From CATOSP01 sp034422355 (GTDB lineage: Bacteria; Chloroflexota; Dehalococcoidia; Lucifugimonadales; UBA3495): DNA of 64,000 bases. The notes below the pieces were generated by a model. The model did not search any database. It worked only from the letters and a program-made list of their open reading frames with translations, and was not told the origin of the DNA. Position numbers and translations under genes: made by a program. Location of the stretch: the NCBI GenBank assembly GCA_034422355.1, contig DAOUJS010000066.1, positions 1 to 64,000 of the forward strand, in the 5' to 3' direction. Shown one piece after another: positions 16,929 through 27,300 of this stretch; positions within the stretch are counted from its first letter, which is position 1, and each line of letters opens with the position of its first letter.

Positions 16929-17966
16929 GTGTCGGCGACTATCGACGAAATTCTCGACCTCATCAGCTTCGCCGGGGCCGAGTTGGTCAACGGAAACGCG
17001 AACCACGGCCCAATGGCAGCCGAGGCCTTATTTGCCTTGGGACGCGATGAAGCGGTCTCGCCCTGGGTGGAGAGCTACCGCGACCGCCTGACTCACCGGC
17101 CTGCGCCCACGGCCTGCATCCCCAGAGAGGACTGGCGGGAACACCTGGGCAAACGAGACCGGCTGGGAGACTGGATACAGTTCTTCCGGAACGAGCTGGC
17201 AGAGCATCCCTGGCAGTACGTTATCCGCGAGTGGGTCCCGCGACTCGCCCCCGGGCTCATGGCCGCCGCAGCCCACGGCCTCATCCGTACCGGACACGCT
17301 GCGAGGAGTCTGTCCAAAGGCGAAACTCACCAGCGCATCTATGAATTAGCGCAGGGACTTGGATATTGGGCAGCCCGCTATTATGTCTTGCCCGGAACGC
17401 CGTCAGACCGGAACGCGGGCCACTCACCCTCCGGCGGGTTGGCGCATGTGAGGAGGCTGCACGGCCATGACTTCGACGCTTCCGGCCCCATAATCCGGCA
17501 AATCCAGGGGCTTGAGTCGTACCCGGAGTTTGAGTCAACTGTTGACCTGGTAGACATCGGGGCGGATGTTTCCCGGTTCATTTCCAGCCTGACGGAGACA
17601 TTCGCCGGCATCTATCTTGCCAACCGGAAGGACTTGATCGCCTTCGTACACGCCGTGACCGCCCCCAGCGCGTTACGTCTGCTGGCGCCCTACCTGTCTG
17701 ATCCGGATAGCCGCCGCGCCGCCAGGTACGCATGGCAGGGTTGCGTTGCCATATACTCGTGGTACTCTACCGCCCCACCGCCCAACCCTGCTCAATTCCA
17801 GACTCCCGCGGAGGGACCCCAGGAGCTGATCGACCGGGCGGTTGATGCCGGAGGGGCACACTCCATCAAGTTCACCGAAGCCTGCCTGCGGGAACATGCC
17901 CTGAACCCCAGCCCAGTGTACTTGACCGCCGCCCTGGACGTCAGTCAGCGGGTCGGCCCTGTCTAG
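16929..17966 (+). CDS. Questin-oxidase-like (DUF4243) protein
   Basis: A 345-residue protein matching the questin-oxidase-like family in the segments HGPMAAEALFALGRDEAV (27-44), PWQYVIREWVPRLAPGLMAAAAHGLIRTGHAAR and the repeated His-containing helices. The founding enzyme opens an anthraquinone ring by Baeyer-Villiger-type oxidation in fungi, and bacterial relatives are uncharacterised. No flavin or haem motif is obvious. The start is GTG 16929. Its place beside CoA-transferases and a SnoaL-like protein fits breakdown of complex cyclic organics, but this is context only. Confidence 0.72.
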   Translation: MSATIDEILDLISFAGAELVNGNANHGPMAAEALFALGRDEAVSPWVESYRDRLTHRPAPTACIPREDWREHLGKRDRLGDWIQFFRNELAEHPWQYVIREWVPRLAPGLMAAAAHGLIRTGHAARSLSKGETHQRIYELAQGLGYWAARYYVLPGTPSDRNAGHSPSGGLAHVRRLHGHDFDASGPIIRQIQGLESYPEFESTVDLVDIGADVSRFISSLTETFAGIYLANRKDLIAFVHAVTAPSALRLLAPYLSDPDSRRAARYAWQGCVAIYSWYSTAPPPNPAQFQTPAEGPQELIDRAVDAGGAHSIKFTEACLREHALNPSPVYLTAALDVSQRVGPV

Positions 17967-18037
17967 GTGCGAATCTTCCCCACAAGGTGCAGGACCGATT
18001 TTGGAGCGAAGCCCCTGCTCCAACTCCCGGAGGCGAC

Positions 18038-18637
18038 ATGGCCCCAGCCAATCCAACATTAACCGGGAGGCTGGGGGAGGTGGTGGAGGCCAATTCCACA
18101 TCCTTCGTGGCCCAGAGCTACCGGCTATACGATACCCCGCCACTCGGTGGCCTGGTCCTCGCCGGTTCCCCGGAGTGCTACTCGGTCGTATACCGCATCG
18201 TGACCGAACCTCTGGACCCCAGCCGTCCCGTTCTCGCCCGGGGAGAGGAGATGGAGACGGAGGAAGAGGTCTTCCAGGAAAACCCCCAACTCAACCGGCT
18301 GCTCACCTCACGCTTCGAGGCGCTGATCGTAGGACACGGGGAAACCGGCCATATACGCCCCTTTCTGCCACCGTTGCCGCCGCGGATTCATTCCTTTGTC
18401 TACACTTGCACACGGGAACAGGCAGAGCAGTTGACTTCGCGTCTGGAATGGCTGCGGCTCCTGTTGAATTCGGGAGTGCCAGCCGCCGACGAGGTGGTCG
18501 GCGCCTGTTTACGCGAGGCCGCGGCGTACCATGCCGACGCCAGGGCGTTCCTGGCCCGTGCCGCCACGGCCCTGGCCGCCGAGCTTGCCGGTGACCTGCC
18601 CAGACTGAACGCTGTGCTGCGGACGGTTTCGCCATGA
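18038..18637 (+). CDS. HAS-barrel domain protein, partner of HerA
   Basis: A roughly 199-residue protein whose first 70 residues form a HAS-barrel (GRLGEVVEANSTSFVAQSYRL, then SVVYRIVTEPLDP), a fold that mediates contacts within HerA-type complexes. The rest is helical and Ala/Leu-rich. ATG 18038 has GGAGG 4-5 bases upstream, and an upstream GTG-type start would add an unrelated tail. The stop overlaps the herA start (ATGA), so the two proteins are almost certainly made together. Similar pairs occur in cyanobacteria and Chloroflexota. No nuclease signature is visible. Confidence 0.82.
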   Translation: MAPANPTLTGRLGEVVEANSTSFVAQSYRLYDTPPLGGLVLAGSPECYSVVYRIVTEPLDPSRPVLARGEEMETEEEVFQENPQLNRLLTSRFEALIVGHGETGHIRPFLPPLPPRIHSFVYTCTREQAEQLTSRLEWLRLLLNSGVPAADEVVGACLREAAAYHADARAFLARAATALAAELAGDLPRLNAVLRTVSP

Positions 18638-20352
18638 CTGACACGGGACTTCAACCCAACGACCATCGTACCAACGGGAGCGTGGAATTTCCGGCCGGGA
18701 GTGGCCTGGAAATACCCGGCCAGGAACTGGGAATGGTCGTTGACGGCTCACTCAGTCAGGGACTGGAGGTCCGCTTGGACCCCTCCGCGCCTGTGGACGG
18801 GGTCAAGGCGGGCACGCTGGTAACCATAGACGGGACCAGCAACCGTTTCTTCGGAGTGGTAACTGACATTGCCCTGGCCACCTCCGACCCCAGGCTGAAG
18901 CATACGCCGACGCTGGTGGAAAATCCTCTGGCCGCACAGGTGGTCGCCGGAACAGTGGCCTACGGCACGCTGTCGGTCCTGCCCCAGCTAATCATGCCCA
19001 GCGTGTTGGGAGACACCTCGCAACAGCCTGCCGCCGCCAAGACCATCCCGCCCCATTTCTCCCGGACCAGGGTCGCCTCCCAGCAGGACGTGGAGATCGT
19101 GTTCGGCGGGGAAGACCAGAGCCACTTCTGGATCGGCAACCCGCTGGACATGGAGCACAAGCTGTGCCTGGACCTGCGGGAGCTGGTCCGGCGGTCCATC
19201 GGCGTCTTCGGCAAGAGCGGCACGGGCAAGACCTTCCTGACCCGCCTGCTATTGGTGGGCATCCTCCAGGGAGGCGAGGCGTCATCCCTTATCTTCGACA
19301 TGCACAGCGAATACGGCAGGGGCGCAAACGACGCCGAGGGCAGCCGTTTCGTCAAGGGCCTGAAGCAGCTATTCCCGTCTCGAGTCTCGACCTTCACGCT
19401 GGACGAGGAGAGTTCCCGCCGCCGCAGGTCGTCCATCGACGACGTGGTCCGGATAGGCTACGGGGACATCGAGCCGGAAGACATCGAGATGCTGCGGGAG
19501 ACCCTGAACCTGTCCGAGGTGGCGGCGTCCGCGGCTTTCAACCTTCAGCAACGGTTCGGCCAGCGGGAATGGATGCGCACATTCCTGGAGCACGAGGGAC
19601 GAGAGTCATTGATCGAACTGTCGAATGACATACAGGTCCAGTCCGCCGCGTTGGGGGCATTGTACAACCGGCTAACCCGTCTCAAGCGCTTCGGTTTCCT
19701 GGTCGAGAGCGAAGGAGGCAACGCCGCGGAGCGCATCATCGAACACCTGGAACGGGGCCAGCACGTTGTCCTGGAGTTCGGCAGGTACGGACGCGACCTG
19801 ACCGCTTACATGCTGGTCACCAACCTGCTCTCCCGGCGCATCCACGAACGGTACGTGGAGCGAAAAGAAGAGGCCGAGGGCGGCCAGGGCAGGGACCCGA
19901 GGCCGCTGGTGATAGTCATCGAAGAGGCCCACAAGTTCCTCAGCCCATCCGTGGCCAGCCACACTATTTTCGGCACCATCGCACGAGAGTTGCGCAAGTA
20001 CAACGTAACGCTGATGGTCATCGACCAGAGACCGAGCGCCATCGACGCCGAGGTGATGAGCCAGTTGGGCACTCGTTTGACCTGCCTGCTGGACAACGAC
20101 CGCGACATCGAGGCGGTTCTTTCAGGAACTTCCGGCAGCCGGCAACTGCGGACGGTGCTTTCGAGACTTGAGGCGAAGCAGCAGGCGTTGATATTCGGCC
20201 ATGCTGTGCCCATGCCGGTGGTGGTGCGGACCAGGGAATACGGCTCCGCCGAGTCCTATGAGCAGTTGAGCCGGGGGCCGGTCAGCGCGAGGTCCAGCGG
20301 GGTTGAGACCCCAGAGGAGCAGTTGGAGCGGGAAATAGCCGACCTGTTTTAG
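18634..20352 (+). CDS. herA: HerA-like hexameric DNA-translocase ATPase
   Basis: HerA ATPases pump DNA and usually work with the nuclease NurA in end resection. This 572-residue protein has an N-terminal HAS-barrel (about 25-110), Walker A GKSGTGKT (193-200), Walker B in VIVIEEAHKF (about 426-435), and a C-terminal sensor/arginine-finger region around TRLTCLLDNDRD. Its ATG overlaps the stop of the upstream HAS-barrel gene. No NurA is visible in the window, so the nuclease partner must be elsewhere or replaced. Downstream, a convergent retropepsin-like gene ends 8 bases away. Confidence 0.9.
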   Translation: MTDTGLQPNDHRTNGSVEFPAGSGLEIPGQELGMVVDGSLSQGLEVRLDPSAPVDGVKAGTLVTIDGTSNRFFGVVTDIALATSDPRLKHTPTLVENPLAAQVVAGTVAYGTLSVLPQLIMPSVLGDTSQQPAAAKTIPPHFSRTRVASQQDVEIVFGGEDQSHFWIGNPLDMEHKLCLDLRELVRRSIGVFGKSGTGKTFLTRLLLVGILQGGEASSLIFDMHSEYGRGANDAEGSRFVKGLKQLFPSRVSTFTLDEESSRRRRSSIDDVVRIGYGDIEPEDIEMLRETLNLSEVAASAAFNLQQRFGQREWMRTFLEHEGRESLIELSNDIQVQSAALGALYNRLTRLKRFGFLVESEGGNAAERIIEHLERGQHVVLEFGRYGRDLTAYMLVTNLLSRRIHERYVERKEEAEGGQGRDPRPLVIVIEEAHKFLSPSVASHTIFGTIARELRKYNVTLMVIDQRPSAIDAEVMSQLGTRLTCLLDNDRDIEAVLSGTSGSRQLRTVLSRLEAKQQALIFGHAVPMPVVVRTREYGSAESYEQLSRGPVSARSSGVETPEEQLEREIADLF

Positions 20353-20360
20353 CCTGTGGC

Positions 20361-20717
20361 CTATTTTAATAGTCCGTCCACTGGGACCAACCGCCGGTGT
20401 ACCGGGTCCACGGCAAAGCCAAGAAGCTCCAACGACGTCGCCCCCAAGAGAGGTGAGACTCCCTCCGGGCCAAAAACCACCAAAGCGATGGACTGTTCGC
20501 CATCTACCTGGACCCTTGCATAACCTATCGGATATTCCACGATCCTGTCGTCCGCCACCTCAAGCCTTCGCGTCCCTTCAGGCTCTATTTGCAATTGGTC
20601 CAGCAGTCCGACCGGCAAGAGTGTATATGTAGCGCCTGTGTCAACCGTGGCTTCGACATCAACGAAGTTTCGTCCAGCCAGGTCACCGACCCTTAGTTGC
20701 ACCGAAAACGTCCCCAT
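20361..20717 (-). CDS. Retropepsin-like (clan AA) aspartic protease domain protein
   Basis: A 118-residue protein with the aspartic protease motif VDTGATYTLLP (about 26-36) and a second hydrophobic LLGATSLELLGFAVDP segment. This is the single-domain layout of bacterial retropepsin-like proteins, which dimerise to build one active site. There is no signal peptide, so it is cytoplasmic. It lies 25 bases downstream of the CoA-transferase gene on the same strand. The natural substrate is unknown. Confidence 0.82.
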   Translation of the reverse strand: MGTFSVQLRVGDLAGRNFVDVEATVDTGATYTLLPVGLLDQLQIEPEGTRRLEVADDRIVEYPIGYARVQVDGEQSIALVVFGPEGVSPLLGATSLELLGFAVDPVHRRLVPVDGLLK

Positions 20718-20742
20718 CTCACCAGGCTCCTGTCAAATTCTA

Positions 20743-22056
20743 TTAAGGAACATCGTCAGCGTAGTCCATGCCTATGTGTCCCTGCCGCTCGAACTCAGCG
20801 TACTCCTCATCGGAGTAGTTGAGCAGCGTCTTGTAGACGTACTCGTTGTCCTCGCCCAAACGGACCGGCCCGCGCCGGATTGGCATCGGAATCTCGGACA
20901 GCTTATACGGCGTTCCGGGATAGCGGTGCGTCCCTGCGTCCTCCTGGGTCACCTCCTCGAAAATCCCCCGTTTCTCCAAATGCGGGTCGCGGTAGGCATC
21001 GCGCTGGTCCAGCACCGGCCCGGCAGCGATTCCAGCCCCCTGCAACAGGTGCATAATCTCGTAATTGTCACGCCCGCTGGTCCACTCCGCGATGTGTCTG
21101 TCAATCTCGGCCTGGCGATGATAGCGGCCCAAGGCATCTTGAAATCGAGTGTCCTTGGCCCATTCGGGACTGCCCATAGCCTCGACCAAGGCATCCCAGT
21201 CCCGGTCTCCGAAGATAGTGACCGTCACCCATCGGTCGTCACCCCGGCAGGGGTAACAACCCTGGACTGCAAATGGGTGCCGGTTACCGATGGTGCTCGC
21301 GCTCCGCCCGTTCATCGAGTAGTCCAGGAAGGGTTGGCCCATGAACGGCAGCACGTTCTCGGCCTGGGACAGCTCGATCAACTGACCCTTGCCGGTGCGG
21401 TTCCGGTAGTGCAGTGCGGCCATGACCGCGAAGGCTCCCTGGGTCCCGGCGGTGGCGTCGGACATGAGAACGCTGCTGTTCGCGGTCGGGTCCATGTCCT
21501 CGTAGCCGCGCAGCATTGTATGTCCCACCACCCCTTCAATGTGCAGCCCGAAGGCCCGGTAGTTCTGGTACTGGCCGTCGTTGCTGTAGGCCGGCATACG
21601 GAGCATGATGATTTCCGGGTTCTCCCCCCTCAGCAGTTCGTAGGATATACCCAGCTTCTCCATAGTCTCAGTAGGGTTGTTCTCCACGAAAACGTCGCTG
21701 ATTTTCAGCAACCGCTTGAAGATGTCCATCCCGCCGGGACGCAGCAGGTCCAGGGTGACGCTGCGCTTGTTCCGGGCATGGGCGTTGAACAGCGGGAAAC
21801 GATTCCAGGGCCGCTTGCCGGGCTGCCGGTCAGGTGTCCCTCCGGCGAAAGAACCCAGGGACTTCAGCATAGCCTCGGTGGGATGGGCCATGGACCCTCT
21901 GCCCAAGGGAACGAAGGTGTTGATTGTCTCGACCCGGATCACCTCGGCCCCCAGGTCCGCCAGGAAAGACGTGCAGTAGGGACCGGCCCAGACCACGGTG
22001 ATGTCCAGGACTCGGACGCCAGTCAACGGTAAGTAAGCCACGCAATCTCTGTCCAA
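20743..22056 (-). CDS. CaiB/BaiF family CoA-transferase, catalytic Asp present
   Basis: A 437-residue class III CoA-transferase with LTGVRVLDIT, VVWAGPYCTSFLADLGAEVIRVE, NKRSVTLDL and the C-terminal RRGPVRLGEDNE region. D200 in LMSDATAGTQGAFA occupies the catalytic Asp position. It starts with TTG 22056 (a GTG five codons later is an alternative), only 10 bases after the stop of the other transferase. The second pair therefore resembles the 13.7-16.4 kb pair, with one Asp-bearing and one Asp-lacking member. Confidence 0.92.
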   Translation of the reverse strand: MDRDCVAYLPLTGVRVLDITVVWAGPYCTSFLADLGAEVIRVETINTFVPLGRGSMAHPTEAMLKSLGSFAGGTPDRQPGKRPWNRFPLFNAHARNKRSVTLDLLRPGGMDIFKRLLKISDVFVENNPTETMEKLGISYELLRGENPEIIMLRMPAYSNDGQYQNYRAFGLHIEGVVGHTMLRGYEDMDPTANSSVLMSDATAGTQGAFAVMAALHYRNRTGKGQLIELSQAENVLPFMGQPFLDYSMNGRSASTIGNRHPFAVQGCYPCRGDDRWVTVTIFGDRDWDALVEAMGSPEWAKDTRFQDALGRYHRQAEIDRHIAEWTSGRDNYEIMHLLQGAGIAAGPVLDQRDAYRDPHLEKRGIFEEVTQEDAGTHRYPGTPYKLSEIPMPIRRGPVRLGEDNEYVYKTLLNYSDEEYAEFERQGHIGMDYADDVP

Positions 22057-22066
22057 TGCAATCCGC

Positions 22067-23278
22067 CTAGATTACGCCCAACGCTCTCAGCCGGACCATG
22101 TCTTCGGAGGAGTAACCCAAGCCCGCCAGCACTTCGCCATTGTGCTGACCCAACATGGGCGCAGGGCGGCGTATGCTCCAAGGCGATTCAGACATGGTGA
22201 ACGGCCTTCCGGGATAATCAAGCGGCCCCGTTTCCGGGTGGCCGATCCGGGCGAATGCGCCGCGCCTCAGAAACTCCGGGTCGTGGGCCAAGTCCTCCAT
22301 AGTGTTCAAAGGGGCGCTCAGGACCCGAGATTCCTGGGCAGTATGCCATGCCTCGTACTTGGTCCGCTCCAGCGTCCACATAAGGAACATCGGCTCGAAC
22401 TCTTCCTGAAGGTCAGGGTCCGATTGGGCCTCCGGCTCGTGCCACCTGGGGTCTTCCAGGAACTCCGGCGTTCCCATCATCCGCACGGCCCTGGGAAAGT
22501 AGTTCCTTGAGCCGGTGATCTGGAAATAGCCGTCGGCGCAGGGGTACACGCCATTGGGATACCCGGCTGTCCTCAAGGGAGAACGCCCCAGGACATCCCC
22601 GGTATACTGGTAGGTAAGCAGCATACTCATCCGGCGGTCGATGGAACCGATCTGCGTCTCCATCAGGGAAACGTCCACCTGCTGCCCCAGGCCCTGGAGC
22701 CTGGAAGCGAACAGCGCCCCCATCGTCGCCACCGCAGCCGTACCCCCACCCTGGTACAGGTGTACGTTGACCCCCAGCTTGAGCGGCTCCCGTTCGTCCA
22801 GGCCGGTGGAGTACATCTCCCCGCCCATTCCGTAAACCATGATCTCCGCGCTGCGAAAGTCCCTGTATGGCCCGGTCTGGCCGAAGTTGGATATGGAGGT
22901 CATTACCAGGGAAGGATTCACCCCGCGCAGAGCCTCATATCCCAGCCCGAACCGTTCCATCGTGCCGGGCCGGAAGTTCTCGACGAGAATATCCGCTTCC
23001 GCAGCCAACTCCTTGACCACGTTAACGCCCGCCTGCGTTTTCAGGTCGAGCGTGGTCCCCCGCTTGTTGGTGTTCAGATGCAGGAAGATACCGCTGCGCT
23101 CCCGGTGCGGAACATCCCCGGGAAATGGCCCCATGCTCCGGGCCGAATCGCCTGCGCCTGGGCGCTCAACCTTGATAACGTCCGCGCCGTAGTCGGCCAG
23201 CAGCTTGGTGCAGTAAGGCCCTGCTATGTGCTGGGTCAGGTCAATTACCTTGACGTCCTCCAATGCCAGGTCGGGCAC
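22067..23278 (-). CDS. CaiB/BaiF family CoA-transferase, catalytic Asp apparently absent
   Basis: A 403-residue family III protein with LEDVKVIDLTQHIAGPYCTKLL, YGADVIKVERPG, NKRGTTLDLK and ISNFGQTGPY. At the expected Asp position the sequence is NVHLYQGGGTAAVATMG (171-187), without an acidic residue by eye alignment. The GTG start at 23278 has an AAAGGAGG site. It is first in the operon with the Asp-bearing transferase and the retropepsin-like gene, and divergent from the FAH-family gene. Confidence 0.9.
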   Translation of the reverse strand: MPDLALEDVKVIDLTQHIAGPYCTKLLADYGADVIKVERPGAGDSARSMGPFPGDVPHRERSGIFLHLNTNKRGTTLDLKTQAGVNVVKELAAEADILVENFRPGTMERFGLGYEALRGVNPSLVMTSISNFGQTGPYRDFRSAEIMVYGMGGEMYSTGLDEREPLKLGVNVHLYQGGGTAAVATMGALFASRLQGLGQQVDVSLMETQIGSIDRRMSMLLTYQYTGDVLGRSPLRTAGYPNGVYPCADGYFQITGSRNYFPRAVRMMGTPEFLEDPRWHEPEAQSDPDLQEEFEPMFLMWTLERTKYEAWHTAQESRVLSAPLNTMEDLAHDPEFLRRGAFARIGHPETGPLDYPGRPFTMSESPWSIRRPAPMLGQHNGEVLAGLGYSSEDMVRLRALGVI

Positions 23279-23413
23279 AGGTCCTCCTTTGCGCCGGTTC
23301 CGCCATTCTCAAAATCGCTGGTCTGATGAGACCGCAGCCATGAATATAACGCCACGGGGATACGCCCGCAACTACCACGGCCAGTGTTATCAGATACCCG
23401 TGAGGCATGGGGT

Positions 23414-23419
23414 TATAAT
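23414..23419 (+). promoter_or_regulatory. Possible -10 element upstream of the FAH-family gene
   Basis: A perfect TATAAT about 72 bases before the start codon, with no convincing -35 at 16-18 bases. A weak promoter call based on the -10 alone. Confidence 0.3.
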
Positions 23420-23490
23420 GCCTCCAACAGGAATGGTGCGAAGGTGATGCCCAGCGTTTTGACCCCTGGCCAGTAAGGAGGCTAACAGAC

Positions 23491-24288
23491 ATGATTTGGT
23501 GCAGGTTTCAAATCGGAGAGGATTCGACCCAACGAAGGACCAGTTTCGGCATCGTGGAGGACGACCGGGTGACCGAGGTCTGGGGAAACCCCCTGGGAGA
23601 CTACGCGGTGTCAAACCACGTCTATTCCCTGGACGAGGTCAAACTGCTCGCGCCCATAAAGCCGGGGATGCTATACGCCGCCGGGCCCAACTACCGGGGG
23701 CATGTCGAAGGCATGGCCGCCCGGCGGGGAGCGCCTCCAAGCTACCCTGACAGGCCCTCGCCAAACTACCGTTCCGTCCATGCAATCATCGGCGCCGGGG
23801 AGAACATCGTCGTCCCCAGAGATTGCTCCGGGGCGGTGCAGCCCGAGGGCCAGCTTGCCGTAGTCATTGGCAGGAAGGCCCGCAACGTCCCGGTCAGCGA
23901 GGCCATCGATTATGTCTTCGGATACACCATCGGCAACGACATAAGCCAGCGCCCCTGGCAGCAGGCCGACCGCACCATGTTCCGGGGCAAGAACTGCGAC
24001 ACCTGGAAACCGATGGGGCCGTGGATTGTCACCGGGCTGGACCCCAAGGGGTTCCGCATAATCGTGCGCCACAACGGGGAAGTCTGGGAGGACTTCTCCT
24101 CAGCAGACCAAATATGGGACACCGCCACCTGGATCAGCGAGTTGAGCAAATATGCCACCCTGCATCCTGGGGACGTCCTATGGATGGGCACCGAAGGCGC
24201 AGACGGCGACATGTTTCCCGGCGACACCATCGAAGTGGAAATCAGCGGCATCGGAACCCTCCGCAATTACGTGGTGGCCGAGGAGTAG
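23491..24288 (+). CDS. Fumarylacetoacetate hydrolase family protein
   Basis: FAH-family enzymes hydrolyse, decarboxylate or isomerise acyl-pyruvate-type compounds using a divalent metal. The 265-residue length and the ordered signatures KPGMLYAAGPNYRGH, VQPEGQLAVVIGR, GYTIGNDISQR and GPWIVTGLDP fit the family. The metal site normally uses Glu-x-Glu and a later Asp; here it reads E-G-Q, so the second ligand is Gln, while the Asp in GNDIS is kept. An AAGGAGG site precedes the ATG. It is convergent with the HyuA-HyuB gene. Confidence 0.87.
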   Translation: MIWCRFQIGEDSTQRRTSFGIVEDDRVTEVWGNPLGDYAVSNHVYSLDEVKLLAPIKPGMLYAAGPNYRGHVEGMAARRGAPPSYPDRPSPNYRSVHAIIGAGENIVVPRDCSGAVQPEGQLAVVIGRKARNVPVSEAIDYVFGYTIGNDISQRPWQQADRTMFRGKNCDTWKPMGPWIVTGLDPKGFRIIVRHNGEVWEDFSSADQIWDTATWISELSKYATLHPGDVLWMGTEGADGDMFPGDTIEVEISGIGTLRNYVVAEE

Positions 24289-24306
24289 CGAGAACGCCGA
24301 TATGGT

Positions 24307-27300
24307 CTACCCCGTCACATAACCATTCTTAACGTCCCAGTCGCGGGATGATTTGGCTCGCCGGGCCGGGTCTCCGAACCCGCCGCCGCCCGAGGACAAG
24401 CAGACTATGCGGTCTCCGATATTGACCGTTACCCCCGTCTCCTTTGAACCCAGCACCCTGTCTGTCCCGTTGGAAACTATCTTGTACAGGTGCGGCAGAC
24501 CCGGTTCGGCCCCGAACAGTCCAAACGGCGGCACGATTACCCCATCGCCGGCCGTGTTCAGCAGGGCAGGTCCTCCGCCTTCATAGACCAGATCGCAGAG
24601 CGCGCCCAGTCCTCCTCGCCACTCCCCATCCCCGCCGGAATCCGCGCGCAGCTCGTGCTTGCGGATGAAGAAGGGGAACCGCTCCTCGGTGACCTCGATG
24701 CTGGGCGACCGGATGCCCCCCGCCACGTTCACCTCTCCGACCCCCGTCCAGCCGTCGTATCCCTGGGATGCCCCGCCGCCGCCCCGCGCCAGGAAGAAGT
24801 GCCAGATGAAACGCCGTCCAGTGCGGGGGTCGGAGCCGGTTATCGCGTAGCGAAGCCGACGGGAGAACCCCGCCGATACCGCATGGGGCACTGCCGGGGC
24901 CAACGCCCGGAACACCGCCTCCACAATCTCCTCGGCGCAATGATTGGTACTCATACACACCGGGGCCGGTGAGTTCGCGTTGACCACCAGGCCCTTGGGA
25001 GCTACAACCTGCACCGGGCGCATCGACCCTTCGTTCCGGGGAACGTCCGACGGAGCAAGATACATGATGGCGGCGTGGGCCAGCGACCGCGTGTTCGCGT
25101 AGGCGCTGTTGATGAACCCGGTAACCTGGGGGCTGGACTCGCCCAGGTCGATGGTCATCGAGTCCCCGGCGATGGTCACCCTGGCCCGGATGGGAATCAG
25201 CCTGGTGTCGAACCCGTCATCGTCGACGAAGGACTCTCCGTGGTACACGCCGTCGGGCCAGCCGGAAATAAACCGCCGCACCTGGCTTTCCGTGGCAGCC
25301 AGGATGCCATCCACTGCCGAAAGCAGCCGCCCAGGCCCATAGCTCTCCAGCAATGCCTGGATGCGCTGTGTTGCGATCATCACCGAGCCGATTTGGGCGT
25401 TCAGATCACCCAGGAAATTCTCCGGCTGACGCACGTTGGCGGACAACATCTGGAGCACATCCTGCCGGGGATTCCCGCGGTCGTAGAGCCGCAGCGGTGG
25501 AATCCGCAGACCCTCGTGGAATATCTCGCTGGCCGCGGGGTTGTACCCGCCGTGCGTCCCGCCGCCAACATCGCTGTGGTGAGCGCGGTTGACCCCATAG
25601 AAAAGCAGTTGCCCTTGATGGAATACGGGTTGGATGATAGTTATGTCCGGCAGATGGCTGCCGCCGTAATAGGGATCGTTCAGGATGAAAAGGTCACCCT
25701 CGGAAATGTCATCCCCGAAGTAGTCCCGCACCGCGGCCCCGGCCACCGGGAGAGCGCTGATGTGAACGGGAATCCCCTCGCCCTGGGCCACCAACTGGCA
25801 ATCGGCGTCCAGTATGGCAGTGGAGAAGTCCCTGCTGGAGTTCAGTATCTGCGACATCGAAGTCCGCAGCATCACCTCGGTCATCTCCAGGGCAATCGAC
25901 TCCAACCTGTGCTCGATGACCGCCAGGGTGATCGGGTCCCCGGCGCCGTCGGAACCGGCCATGCCGGGAGCGGACTGCGGGCTGTCCATACCGATGAACA
26001 TATCCACTCCGCCCATCCGGTCAACCACCGCCCGGTCTCCGTCCTCCAGCACGACGGTAGTAAAGTCCGACTCCAGGATGCACGGGCCTTCAATTTCCGC
26101 CTCCGCCGGCAGCCTGCCCATGTCATAGACCGGGACTTCGAGCCACTCTCCGAAGAATGCCCTGCGCGTGCCCTTCTGCTCGACTGTCGAATCCGGCGGC
26201 GGCGAAGATGGCAGGGATACACGAGGGAGTTTCCCCACAGCGGTCACTCGCAGGGTCACCAGGCGCACTTCCTGGTCCTGCTGACGGTAGGAGTACAACT
26301 CCTGGTAACGCCTGTGGAAGTTGGCTTCCCACTCGGCAAGCAGGGCATTATCGTCCTGTCCCAGGTCCGGCAACGGGACGTTCACCTCGTATATCTGGTC
26401 CAGGTAGCGCATATCCGCCGATGCCTGTACCTCGACGGCCTCTATACTCTCATCTTCCTCCTCGTCGAGTTTGCGCCGGCCCTCTGCCTCAAGTTCGGAC
26501 AGTATCGACCTGACCTCCGCAAGGTCGATGGCGTCGAGGCTGACCGGGTGGGACCGGGAGAAGTCGTACTTCAGATCGGTGCATAGCATCCCATAGGCCG
26601 AGAGCACAGGAGCGGCGCAGGGAATGCAGACCCTTTCGACCTGCAACTGACGCGCTACCTGCCCGGCCTGAAGCCCGGATGCCCCGCCAAATGCCATCAG
26701 GGCGAACTCCCGCGGGTCCACTCCCCGCTGCACCGACATCAGCCGGATGCCCTCGGCGATGGACGTGGACACCACTCTGCTCACGCCATGAGCCGCCTCA
26801 ACCGTCGAAAGACCCAGCGGCCGGGCGATGTGACTCTCCAGCGCATCCTCAGCCAGGCCGAGATCGAGGGACTCCCTCCCGCCCAGGAAGTTTGCTGGGT
26901 CGAGGTAGCCCAAGACCAGGTTGGCGTCGGTCACCGTGGGGGCGGCCCCGCCCTTGCCATAACAGGCAGGGCCAGGGTCTGCGCCCGCGCTGTCCGGCCC
27001 AACATGGAGAAGCCCGCCTTCGTCCACCCGTGCGATGCTGCCGCCGCCCGCGCCCAGGGTATGGATGTCGATCATCGGCACCGAGATTTTCCATCCCGCC
27101 TCGAATTTCTCGGTAGTCAGGTGGGGAACGCCGTCTTCAACCAGGGATATATCGGTGCTGGTCCCGCCCATGTCGAAAGCAATGATTCTGGAGCGCCCAA
27201 GCTGAGCACCGAGAAAGGCAGCGGCGTTGACACCGCCCGCTGGGCCGGACAGTATCGCCCGTACCGGCTGCCGCATTGACTCCTCTATCGGCGCAACACC

